Below, one piece after another: positions 48,879-59,103 of a stretch of DNA of 64,000 bases; the first letter of the stretch is position 1, and each line of letters starts with the position of its first letter. The notes under the pieces were generated by a model. It did no database searches. It saw only the letters and a program-made list of their open reading frames with translations, and was not told the DNA's origin. Made by a program: the position numbers and the translations under genes. Origin of the DNA: Fusicatenibacter sp. (GTDB lineage: Bacteria > Bacillota > Clostridia > Lachnospirales > Lachnospiraceae); NCBI GenBank assembly GCA_022766945.1, contig JALEOU010000044.1, positions 1 to 64,000 on the forward strand. The letters are read 5' to 3'.

Positions 48879-50564
48879 TTATCGGTTATTGATAGCAGTG
48901 ACTAAAGCATCGATGGATGCCCTGATGATATCTGGATCAACACCGGCTCCCCATGCAAGCTTGCCGTCCGGTTTACGGATTCCTACATAAGCGATCGCTC
49001 TCGAACTGGAACTCTGCTCCAGTGCATGCTCTGTATAGCTGACCAGATCATACTGAAGGCTGTATGCTTTCTTTAATGCATTGCTCACCGCATTTAGACG
49101 TCCGTTTCCTTCTGCAGTAACCGTTGTATATTCTCCTCCTTCATAATTAGAAGTCACCTGCGTCTCAATTCGTCCCTCCGCAAGCTGTCTGAAATGAACT
49201 CCATTGATATTGTATGGCGTAGTCACATTCTCAAAAGTATCTTTAAACAGTTCGAAAATTTCCTCCGGACGCAGTTCTTTATGCAGATGATCGGAAACCG
49301 ATTTTGCAGTATAACTCATTGCTTCTCTCATCTTTGCCGGCAGATTCAGACCATATTTTGTTTCCAGTATATAGCCTACACCGCCCTTTCCGGACTGGCT
49401 GTTGATACGGATGACATCCGCATCGTAATTTCTTCCGATATCGGTAGGATCGATCGGCAGATAAGGAACCGTCCATTTATCCGGGTTCTTCTCTTCGATC
49501 CAGTGCATACCTTTGGCAATTGCGTCCTGGTGGGAACCGGAAAAAGCAGCGAACACCAGAGCACCACAGTAAGGACATCTCTCATTAATCCTCATGCCGG
49601 TATAGGACTCATATGATTCGCACAGTCCCGGCATATCCGAAAAGTCAAGTTCCGGGTCCACGCCCTGCATATACATGTTCATACCGACCGTAATCACATC
49701 GACGTTTCCGGTACGCTCTCCATTTCCAAACAAGGTACCTTCAATTCGATCTGCACCGGCAAGAATACCCATCTCCGCATCTGATACGCCGCATCCACGG
49801 TCGTTGTGCGGATGAAGAGAGAGGACCACATTCTCACGGTATTTCAGATTCTTGCTTATGTATTCTACCTGGCTCGCATAAACATGCGGCATGGAAAGTT
49901 CCACTGTGCTCGGAAGATTGATAATCGCTTTTCGGTCTGCTGTTGGCTGCCATACATCAAGAACGGCATTGCAGACTTCCAATGCATATTCCGGTTCTGT
50001 ACCGGTAAAACTTTCCGGACTGTACTCAAAACGGTAGGATTCTCCTGCTTCTTCGGTAAGCTCTTTCAGCAGCTTTGCACCTTCCACTGCAATCCTGAGA
50101 ATGTCCTCTCTGGATTTTTTGAATACCTGCTGGCGCTGTGCATAGGAAGTAGAATTGTACACATGAACAATGGCGTTTTTACAGCCTTTCAATGCCTCAA
50201 ATGTCTTTCGGATAATATGCTCTCTTGCCTGTGTCAGTACCTGAACCGTCACATCATCCGGAATCAAATTCTGATCAATCAGTGTACGAAGAAACTCATA
50301 TTCTGTCTCGGAAGCAGCCGGAAATCCAACCTCAATCTCCTTGAAACCCACTTTCACAAGAAGCTTAAAAAACTCGATTTTCTGTTCCAGGCTCATTGGA
50401 ATCACCAATGCCTGGTTTCCATCCCGAAGGTCAACACTGCACCATACAGGGGCCTTTTCGATGTGGTCCTTTTCTGCCCAATCCATGCACGGAACCGGCG
50501 GCATATAATACTGTCTCTGATACTTCTTTACATTCATCATCTGATTCATTCCTCCTGAACTCAC
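48879..50564 (-). CDS. leuA: 2-isopropylmalate synthase (long form)
   Basis: WCSVDLRDGNQALVIPM; SLHPHNDRGCGVSDAEMGILAGADRIEGTLFGNGERTGN. Confidence 0.96.
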   Translation of the reverse strand: MSSGGMNQMMNVKKYQRQYYMPPVPCMDWAEKDHIEKAPVWCSVDLRDGNQALVIPMSLEQKIEFFKLLVKVGFKEIEVGFPAASETEYEFLRTLIDQNLIPDDVTVQVLTQAREHIIRKTFEALKGCKNAIVHVYNSTSYAQRQQVFKKSREDILRIAVEGAKLLKELTEEAGESYRFEYSPESFTGTEPEYALEVCNAVLDVWQPTADRKAIINLPSTVELSMPHVYASQVEYISKNLKYRENVVLSLHPHNDRGCGVSDAEMGILAGADRIEGTLFGNGERTGNVDVITVGMNMYMQGVDPELDFSDMPGLCESYESYTGMRINERCPYCGALVFAAFSGSHQDAIAKGMHWIEEKNPDKWTVPYLPIDPTDIGRNYDADVIRINSQSGKGGVGYILETKYGLNLPAKMREAMSYTAKSVSDHLHKELRPEEIFELFKDTFENVTTPYNINGVHFRQLAEGRIETQVTSNYEGGEYTTVTAEGNGRLNAVSNALKKAYSLQYDLVSYTEHALEQSSSSRAIAYVGIRKPDGKLAWGAGVDPDIIRASIDALVTAINNR

Positions 50565-50624
50565 TGTATTTATTCTATTCTAAGGTCAACGAGAAAATTA
50601 ACGACTTCCAGCTTTTGTGGATCT

Positions 50625-50985
50625 CCAGAGTAAAAAAAAAATCTTCCATCTTCTGCATCCTGCCCGGACACAAGAGACGAAAGATACTCCTATCTTACGC
50701 GGTACCACTCTTGATTTGCGAATTGTTCACATGCTTCGCACACTCTGCAGATACGGATTCGGACCTGATCGATCAGCGGAATCTTCATATCCTTCCCCAG
50801 TAACGGTGGGACTCCGTCTGCGCCTACTCTCCTTCAAACAGATTTGGGGCAGCTGCTCTGAGGTCAGTTCCATTGGACCCATCTGCTGCTTCGCATCACC
50901 CAGCAGCTTTCTGAAACCGGCATCCCATGTAGTATTCCTCTTCTTCGCTTTTCTCCTGACTTGTGACTTATGTTACCATCTTTCC
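50625..50985 (-). promoter_or_regulatory. T-box leader upstream of leuA
   Basis: Minus strand AAGAGTGGTACCGCGTAAGATAGGAGTATC (T-box sequence), then T-rich terminator region (TTTTTTTTTT at 50630s). Confidence 0.88.
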
Positions 50986-51362
50986 GTCTTTCTGTCAACT
51001 GTTTTTCCAGGAATTCCTTGTGTTTTCAGGTGTCGATTGCCATTATTTGTTTTAATCCTCAATTCTTAAATAACCATCGATTGGATTAAATGAAAACTTC
51101 TTGCAAGATAATGTGGTAGCACCAATGATTGCAGCAATTGGATATTCCATGTAAGGAAATTAGATTGAAGCGGCTGTGAAGTGGCTGTTCAGTATCAAAT
51201 AGCAATCAACCATAATTTGACTCAACATAAAAAGAATTTCTGTCTTTCTCTCCATGCACGATTTTTATTACACCCATGAATGAACCCTCCGGATTTTAAA
51301 AGTATATCTATATATTTCTCGAGATGATTATGCAATCCTAATTAATATTTTTTAATAAAAAA

Positions 51363-51392
51363 AACACGATAGCTTATGCAAAACTATCGTGC
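51363..51392 (-). terminator. Terminator after tRNA-Pro
   Basis: CACGATAG...CTATCGTG with T8 on minus strand. Confidence 0.85.
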
Positions 51393-51400
51393 TTATCTGA

Positions 51401-51474
51401 TCGGGGCAACAGGATTTGAACCTGCGACCTCACGGCCCCCAGCCGTGCGCGCTACCAAGCTACGCCATACCCCG
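51401..51474 (-). tRNA. tRNA-Pro(GGG)
   Basis: CGGGGTATGGCGTAGCTTGGTAGCGCGCACGGCTGGGGGCCGTGAGGTCGCAGGTTTGAATCCTGTTGCCCCGA cloverleaf; anticodon loop CTGGGGG. Confidence 0.95.
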
Positions 51475-51557
51475 CAACTGCAAAATACATTATAACAGCA
51501 AAGAATGAGAAAATCAATAGCATAATTAAAATTTTCTCTAAAATCTGAAATCAGGGG

Positions 51558-51753
51558 TTACTGTTCAGAGGTCACATGAAACAGCTGTGCAAAAATAGGA
51601 TCTCGTAAGCAGGCCCCTGAAAAACGCCGGCACTTAATGAGCAGGATTGTTTCTATCCTGCGAATTTAGTACCGCTGCGTTTTGAAGGAGCGGGAACTCG
51701 TCTGCGTCGCGATCTATTTTCTGCACAGTATTCATTCCAGTCTGAACAGTAAC
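51558..51753 (-). repeat. Dispersed intergenic repeat, copy B
   Basis: TTACTGTTCAGA at one end and TCTGAACAGTAA at the other; reverse complement aligns with copy A over several blocks. Confidence 0.8.
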
Positions 51754-51937
51754 AACCAGAGATATTGATCCACGGCAGCGTTCCTTTACAGGCCAACTGC
51801 AGCAGTTAAAAAAAATGGAACAAAAATGAAATTTTTTTCTATAAAAAGTGTAATATTTCCTGTTTTCCTGCGTATAATATAGGGGTATTGCGCTTTTTTC
51901 CGAAAGTTCCTTTTTATTACCATGTAAAGTCTTTTTT

Positions 51938-51964
51938 TGTTGAAAAATGTCTAAATATGTCGTT
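51938..51964 (+). promoter_or_regulatory. Three 10-bp-phased Spo0A-box-like heptamers
   Basis: TGTTGAA (51938), TGTCTAA (51948), TGTCGTT (51958) versus 0A box TGTCGAA. Confidence 0.45.
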
Positions 51965-52029
51965 TTTTCCAGAAAGGTTCTCTTTCGCGTTATAATAATA
52001 TGCATTACCTAACAAAGGAGAAAAAGATT

Positions 52030-52365
52030 ATGAACGAAATCCAGCGTCTTTTACATTCTTTAGGGATTGGGGCCAATTACCGTGGATACAAATATCTGGT
52101 ATTGGCGATTTCTCTTTGTTTGGAAGACGAAGATCAGTTGCTTCGGATCAGTAAAACCTTGTATCCTAAAATTGCGCGTACCTATCATGTCAGCACCAGT
52201 TGTGTAGAAAGAAATATCCGCACGGCAATCAATGTTTGTTGGGAACATGGCAATCGGGAGCTTCTTCTTCATATATCAATGTATCCGCTGGAAATAAAAC
52301 CAACCAATTCAGAGTTTCTGGATATTGTCACAAGTTACCTGAAATGCCGTTCGACCTTTTCCTGA
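52030..52365 (+). CDS. Stand-alone Spo0A C-terminal (DNA-binding) domain protein
   Basis: LHSLGIGANYRGYKYL...LLRISKTLYPKIARTYHVSTSCVERNIRTAINVCWEHGN resembles the Spo0A effector domain; no receiver domain; AAAGGAG RBS. Confidence 0.88.
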   Translation: MNEIQRLLHSLGIGANYRGYKYLVLAISLCLEDEDQLLRISKTLYPKIARTYHVSTSCVERNIRTAINVCWEHGNRELLLHISMYPLEIKPTNSEFLDIVTSYLKCRSTFS

Positions 52366-52439
52366 GCTGCTTATTTGGGGAATACTTTATCATAAAAAGG
52401 TCCATCGGAACTTTTTCCTTTTCTTCCTGACAATGAGAA

Positions 52440-52482
52440 AACCCCCGGAACATCGATTTCTCGTTCCGAGGGTTCTTTTTTT
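52440..52482 (+). terminator. Intrinsic terminator
   Basis: AACCCCCGGAAC ... GTTCCGAGGGTT followed by CTTTTTTT. Confidence 0.85.
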
Positions 52483-52493
52483 GCCTGTTTTGC

Positions 52494-52982
52494 TTATTTC
52501 TGACTATTAATATAATTTACCAGCCCTTCAGCACTGATAATTTTCTGCATAAATTCCGGAAATGCCTGCCCTTTGTAACTTGTTCCTTTGGTTTTGTCAT
52601 AGATCATACCGGAATCAAAGTCAACTTCCACATCATCTCCTGCTTCAATCGCTTTGGCTGCCTCCGGGCATTCGATGATCGGCAAACCGATATTGATTGC
52701 GTTTCGATAAAAGATTCTGGCGAACGTCTCTGCAATTACACAAGACACACCGGCTGCCTTAATTGCAATCGGTGCATGCTCTCTGGATGAGCCGCAGCCA
52801 AAATTCTTGTTTGCCACAATTAAATCACCTTTCTGCACTTTCTTAACAAATTCGCTGTCAATATCTTCCATACAGTGCGTTGCCAGCTCTGCAGGATCTG
52901 AGGAATTCAGGTACCGTGCCGGAATGATGACATCGGTATCTACATTGTCTCCGTATTTAAATACTGTTCCCTGTACTTTCAT
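52494..52982 (-). CDS. leuD: 3-isopropylmalate dehydratase small subunit
   Basis: [13 protein letters not shown]-type motif and [18 protein letters not shown]. Confidence 0.96.
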   Translation of the reverse strand: MKVQGTVFKYGDNVDTDVIIPARYLNSSDPAELATHCMEDIDSEFVKKVQKGDLIVANKNFGCGSSREHAPIAIKAAGVSCVIAETFARIFYRNAINIGLPIIECPEAAKAIEAGDDVEVDFDSGMIYDKTKGTSYKGQAFPEFMQKIISAEGLVNYINSQK

Positions 52983-52995
52983 GTTATCTTCCTCC

Positions 52996-54264
52996 TTATA
53001 ATCCCAGTTCTTCCGGTGCGGAGATTTTGCCGGTTACTGCACTGGCTGCTGCTACAGCAGGACTTGCCAGGTATACTTCAGACTCCACATGTCCCATACG
53101 TCCTACAAAGTTACGGTTTGTCGTGGAAATACAGCGCTCTTTCGCTGCAAGTATTCCCATATATCCGCCAAGGCAGGGGCCACAGGTCGGAGTTGATACG
53201 ACAGCGCCCGCTTCGATAAAGATTTTCAAAAGACCTTCTTCCATTGCCTGAAGATAGATGGACTGGGTTGCAGGAATCACGATACATCGAACTCCTTTCT
53301 TCACCTTTCGTCCCTTCAGGATCTCTGCAGCCTGGCGCAGATCCTGAATTCGTCCATTTGTACAGGATCCAATCACAGCCTGATCTATGGTTACCTCTTC
53401 TGTAATCTCATCGATTGTCTTCGTGTTCTCCGGAAGATGAGGGAACGCAATCGTAGGTCTCAGCTGACTTAAGTCAATGGTATACTCTTCATCATACTCT
53501 GCATCCGGATCTGCCTCAAAGATCTGATAAGGACGTTTGGAATGTTTCTCCATGTAAGTAATCGCTTTTTCATCTACCGGGAAAATTCCGTTCTTTCCGC
53601 CGGCTTCGATCGCCATATTAGCAATTGTAAAACGATCATCCATCGAAAGGTTTGCAACTCCTTCACCGGTAAATTCCATAGATTTATAAAGTGCACCATC
53701 CACTCCGATCATACCGATAATGTGCAAAATCACATCTTTCCCACTCACCCATTTGGATGGTTTTCCAATCAGATTGAATTTTATCGCGGAGGGTACTTTA
53801 AACCATGCCTTACCGGTAGCCATACCGGCTGCCATATCCGTACTTCCAACCCCCGTAGAAAAAGCACCCAGAGCACCATAAGTACAGGTGTGTGAATCTG
53901 CTCCGATAATCACATCTCCTGCCACAGTCAGTCCTTTTTCCGGAAGGAGCGCATGTTCAATTCCCATCTCTCCTACATCAAAATAATTCGTGATTTCATG
54001 ACGGCAGGCAAACTCACGAACGCATTTGCAATGTTCGGCCGACTTGATATCCTTGTTTGGGATAAAGTGATCCATTACCAGTGCAATCTTATCTTTGTCA
54101 AAAACTGTTTTCTTCGTAAATTTGTCCATCTCATGAATAGCTACCGGGGATGTAATATCATTGCCCAGTACCAGATCCAGATTTGCTTCTATCAGCTGTC
54201 CGGCTTCTACATGATCCAGTCCCGCTGCATGCGCGAGAATCTTCTGTGTCATTGTCATTCCCAT
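52996..54264 (-). CDS. leuC: 3-isopropylmalate dehydratase large subunit
   Basis: [46 protein letters not shown]. Confidence 0.97.
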   Translation of the reverse strand: MGMTMTQKILAHAAGLDHVEAGQLIEANLDLVLGNDITSPVAIHEMDKFTKKTVFDKDKIALVMDHFIPNKDIKSAEHCKCVREFACRHEITNYFDVGEMGIEHALLPEKGLTVAGDVIIGADSHTCTYGALGAFSTGVGSTDMAAGMATGKAWFKVPSAIKFNLIGKPSKWVSGKDVILHIIGMIGVDGALYKSMEFTGEGVANLSMDDRFTIANMAIEAGGKNGIFPVDEKAITYMEKHSKRPYQIFEADPDAEYDEEYTIDLSQLRPTIAFPHLPENTKTIDEITEEVTIDQAVIGSCTNGRIQDLRQAAEILKGRKVKKGVRCIVIPATQSIYLQAMEEGLLKIFIEAGAVVSTPTCGPCLGGYMGILAAKERCISTTNRNFVGRMGHVESEVYLASPAVAAASAVTGKISAPEELGL

Positions 54265-54293
54265 GATATGTATTTCCTCCTGATCGATTTCTT

Positions 54294-54339
54294 TTACTGT
54301 TCAGGCAACGCACGGCGTCAGTTGCATTCTGAACAGTAA
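54294..54339. repeat. Dispersed repeat, minimal copy C with perfect 11-bp terminal inverted repeats
   Basis: TTACTGTTCAG ... CTGAACAGTAA, inner GCAAC/GTTGC. Confidence 0.8.
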
Positions 54340-54508
54340 CACTGATTTCTCTTTGACGGTGTGTCATAGAGTTTTGATGCTTTTATCTTAGCACATTTCA
54401 TGATATAATACTAATACATAAAAAGAATATTTATTATAATCTCTCGTTATATTTTATTGCCGCCACTTAATATGTTGCGGACCATACTTTCAGGAAAGAG
54501 AGGATATC

Positions 54509-55399
54509 ATGATCGATCATTTGTCTTTATATCACATTTTTTATATAACCGCTGAGTGCGGAAATATTTCACGTGCCTCAGAAAGACTATATATCAGCCA
54601 GCCTGCCGTAAGCAAATCACTTCAGAAACTGGAAGACAGTCTGAATACCATTCTGTTTCACCGTACTTCCCGGGGGGTCACACTTACAGAAGACGGTCTT
54701 TTGCTGTACCGCCATGTAAAGGACGCATTCTCTTCTCTGGAAACCGGTGAAGAATTATTGAACCGAAAGCATCGCCTAGGGATTACCAGAATGCGCATTG
54801 GTGTCAGCACAACCCTATGCAAATATATACTGCTCCCATATCTCAAAGAATACATTGCCGAACATCCTCATGTCAAAGTAACCATTAGCTGCCAGTCTAC
54901 TTATAAAACCCTCGAACTTTTAAAGGAGCGCAAAATTGATGTCGGGCTCATCGGTGAGACCAGCCGGAAAGAATCTTTATACTTCTATCCAATCCGTTAT
55001 ATTCAGGATACTTTTGTCTCCACCAAAGCTTATCTGGAAAATCTGAAAATACGAAGCGAAGATGCAACCATTTTTTCCTCCGCTGCTTTTATGATGCTCG
55101 ATGAAGAAAATATCACAAGACAATGGATCAGCCAGTCACTGCAGGAACACCATATCGAACTGCAAAATATCCTGGAAGTCTCGACCATGGATCTGCTTAT
55201 TGAATTTGCAAAAATCGGTCTTGGAATCGCCTGTGTCATCCGGGAATTTGTGGAGAGAGAACTAAACGAGGGAACACTCATTGAAGTCAACATGGGACTG
55301 GAATTGGAAAGAAGGAGAATCGGACTCATCTGTAATGAGGAAGACAGGCAGGAAACGGCTGTTTCCGAATTTCTGGAAAAATTTCAAATCCATAATTAG
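54509..55399 (+). CDS. LysR-family transcriptional regulator, divergent from leuCD
   Basis: NISRASERLYISQPAVSKSLQKLEDSL HTH. Confidence 0.94.
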   Translation: MIDHLSLYHIFYITAECGNISRASERLYISQPAVSKSLQKLEDSLNTILFHRTSRGVTLTEDGLLLYRHVKDAFSSLETGEELLNRKHRLGITRMRIGVSTTLCKYILLPYLKEYIAEHPHVKVTISCQSTYKTLELLKERKIDVGLIGETSRKESLYFYPIRYIQDTFVSTKAYLENLKIRSEDATIFSSAAFMMLDEENITRQWISQSLQEHHIELQNILEVSTMDLLIEFAKIGLGIACVIREFVERELNEGTLIEVNMGLELERRRIGLICNEEDRQETAVSEFLEKFQIHN

Positions 55400-55436
55400 C
55401 AAATCATTTTCAGCTTTATGATCCCGGAATAAAAAA

Positions 55437-55472
55437 GGGTTTTATCAGTCAATTCTGAGGCTGATAAAACCC
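55437..55472. terminator. Bidirectional terminator between lysR and ilvC
   Basis: GGGTTTTATCAG / CTGATAAAACCC with A/T flanks. Confidence 0.88.
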
Positions 55473-55481
55473 TGAAACTTT

Positions 55482-56519
<1,038 letters not shown>

Positions 56520-56768
56520 CTATTGTAATATCGCCGCGATAACTCCCGTCATCGGGCACCCGATTCCGTCCACCCTTGCAGCCAGCAGATACGTAATCAG
56601 GCCGGAACTGCTCTCTGCAATTACAAAGATCCGTTCCATATATTGTCAGGGAGATCTTTCTTAAAGAAAGTTCTCCGCCAGCAAACAATGTCGATACCGC
56701 GCCTATACTACGGCAGACCTGTCCGTTCTGCCCGGCGCGTCATTGCGCAGGTTAGGTCTCCTCCATTC

Positions 56769-57272
56769 TCAATCCAGATAACGCACGTCATGTGCTCCTC
56801 TTGAAAGTCCGGTAACACCCGTTCTTGCCAGCTCCAGGATTTCATAGCCCTGAACCAGATTCAAAAATCCCTCCAGCTTTGACTGACTTCCTGTCAGTTC
56901 CACGATCACGCTCTCCTGTCCCACATCGACAATTCTTCCGCGGAAAACATCCGCAATTGCGATGATATTACGGCGCTCTGCCTCGTTTACACGAATCTTA
57001 ACAAGAATCAGTTCCCTATGTACACTGTCTTCTTTCTCGAGTACCTTTATGTCACGGACATCAACCAGCTTCTCCAGCTGTTTCGTGATCTGCTCCAGAA
57101 TTAAATCATCTCCACTGCAGACAACCGTCATCCGGGTAAATCTCGGATCAGCGGTTACACCCGCTGTGATGCTGTCAATATTGAATGCACGACGGCTGAA
57201 TAATCCAGCCACACGACTTAGCACACCTGCTGTATTGTCAACAAGCAAAGATAATGTTCTTTTCTGTTCCAT
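56769..57272 (-). CDS. ilvN: Acetolactate synthase small subunit
   Basis: TLSLLVDNTAGVLSRVAGLFSRRAFNIDSI ACT domain; start at MEQKRTL. Confidence 0.95.
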   Translation of the reverse strand: MEQKRTLSLLVDNTAGVLSRVAGLFSRRAFNIDSITAGVTADPRFTRMTVVCSGDDLILEQITKQLEKLVDVRDIKVLEKEDSVHRELILVKIRVNEAERRNIIAIADVFRGRIVDVGQESVIVELTGSQSKLEGFLNLVQGYEILELARTGVTGLSRGAHDVRYLD

Positions 57273-57443
57273 GATAAAAACCCACTTTCTTCCCGATCTT
57301 GTCTCTTCCGAGCACCTTATCCAATATATTAGCAACTACCTTGCACTTTGTCAATGAAATTTCGCAAGGAAATTTCCCGTTTTGCAGAAAACTTTGCCCT
57401 AAATAGTGCTTCCGGGAAGATTATTTGAAGGTTTTTATGTTAA

Positions 57444-58949
57444 TCAGTCCAGTTCAATTTCCAGATAATCCTCAGGAGGAAGTTTCTTTTCCGAAGCTGC
57501 CTGATATTTCTTCAGCTCTGACTGCGCCTTTTTCAGGGATACGTTGGTTCCGGCTCCTGCCATACATCCGCCAGGACATCCCATTCCTTCGATCAGACAG
57601 CCTTTCATTTTTCCTGCTTTTGCAAGTGTAAGTATTTTTTTACAATCCGCAAGTCCCTCCGCATGCTGAATATTTACCGGAACGTCCGGATAATACTCCT
57701 TAAGGCATCTGGTAATGGCATCAGCCACACCACCGGCAACCGCATATCCTCTTCCGGCAGCAGTCGCATTGTGTGATTGTGCCTCCTCCTCAACTTCCGC
57801 CGGCACAATTCCTTTCGCGTCAAACATGCCAAGCAATTCTTCAAAGGTAATGACAAAATCCACATCACTTCTCACATGACGTCTCGATGCCTCGAGTTTC
57901 TTTGCCGCACAGGGACCAATAAACACAACCGATGCTTCCGGATGTTCTTTCTTGATACTTCTCGCGGTTGCCACCATAGGTGTCAGTTCCTGCGAAACAC
58001 TGTCAATCAGCGTTGGAAAATACTTTTTAGCAAGCATTGACCAGGAAGGGCAACAGGAAGTCAAAAGGAATGGCAGTTCTCCTGTGGCAACTTTATTTGC
58101 ATAATGATGTGCCTCTGCTACAGCACCGATGTCCGCACCCATCGCCACCTCATACACGTCCGCAAATCCCAGCTTTTTCAACGCTGCGATCAGTCTGCCC
58201 GGTGTCACATCATCTCCAAACTGTGCAACAAAAGCCGGTGCCACTTCTGCAATAATATTCTTTCCTTCTCTTAACGCACGGCATAGCTGGAAAATCTGAG
58301 ATTTATCAGAAATTGCACCAAACGGACAGCTTACCATGCACATACCGCAGGAAACACATTTCTCCGGATCAATTTTCGCTCTTCCCTGTTCATCACTTCC
58401 GATTGCTCCAACTCCACAGGCTCTCGCACAGGGACGTTCCAGTTTCGAAATTGCGTCATAGGGACAAATTGCCTTACATTTACCGCATTTAATACATTTC
58501 TCCTGATTAATATGGGATTTTCCATCCACAATTTCAATCGCGCCTTTTGGACATACCTGTCGGCAGGGATGTGCCACACAGCCACGGCACATATTGCTTA
58601 CTACATATCCTTTCTCAAGACAGGCATCACACGCAGAAGGAATCACCTGCATCAGCGGCGGTTCATAATACTTTTCATCAATATTACTCTTTTCCATTCC
58701 GGCCGTAATATGAACCGCTTCGTTTTCCGGACGCAGGCTCATTCCCATCGCCAGCCTTACACGCTCTGATGCAACTGCTCTCTCACGATAGATACTTTCC
58801 CGATAAGTCGCTTTTTCCTTCACAATGTGATAAGGAATCGCTTCAATCTCATCGTTGAAATTATCCTTATTGGATTCAAAGGCAACCTTTGCAATTTCAG
58901 TAAAAACCTTTCTTCGAATTTCTTTTACAGGTGTGTTTACACTTCTCAT
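57444..58949 (-). CDS. [FeFe] hydrogenase-family protein, divergent (group B-like)
   Basis: Ferredoxin-type CxxCxxCxxxC clusters; H-cluster motifs LTSCCPSW, FIGPCAAKKLEA, EGMGCPGGCMAG; start at MRSVNTPVKE with RBS. Confidence 0.9.
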   Translation of the reverse strand: MRSVNTPVKEIRRKVFTEIAKVAFESNKDNFNDEIEAIPYHIVKEKATYRESIYRERAVASERVRLAMGMSLRPENEAVHITAGMEKSNIDEKYYEPPLMQVIPSACDACLEKGYVVSNMCRGCVAHPCRQVCPKGAIEIVDGKSHINQEKCIKCGKCKAICPYDAISKLERPCARACGVGAIGSDEQGRAKIDPEKCVSCGMCMVSCPFGAISDKSQIFQLCRALREGKNIIAEVAPAFVAQFGDDVTPGRLIAALKKLGFADVYEVAMGADIGAVAEAHHYANKVATGELPFLLTSCCPSWSMLAKKYFPTLIDSVSQELTPMVATARSIKKEHPEASVVFIGPCAAKKLEASRRHVRSDVDFVITFEELLGMFDAKGIVPAEVEEEAQSHNATAAGRGYAVAGGVADAITRCLKEYYPDVPVNIQHAEGLADCKKILTLAKAGKMKGCLIEGMGCPGGCMAGAGTNVSLKKAQSELKKYQAASEKKLPPEDYLEIELD

Positions 58950-59103
58950 AATGAAAGCTCCTTTCCCCGCAGCTTGCCGATCCTGTTCTTTCCCGCTTTC
59001 AAAACATGGATCCATTTCATTCATTATATCAGGAACAATCCAATCTACACAAGCACGAAAGTGTACAAAATTCCATACAAGCCTTCCTGCGGTTACTGCT
59101 TCG

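Noticed and set aside
51180-51200. GGCTGTTCAGTATC resembling a repeat end
   Set aside because: No partner end and no internal similarity
51634-52005. 123-aa minus ORF overlapping repeat copy B
   Set aside because: Translation of the repeat and promoter region; no domain and overlaps the Spo0A-C promoter
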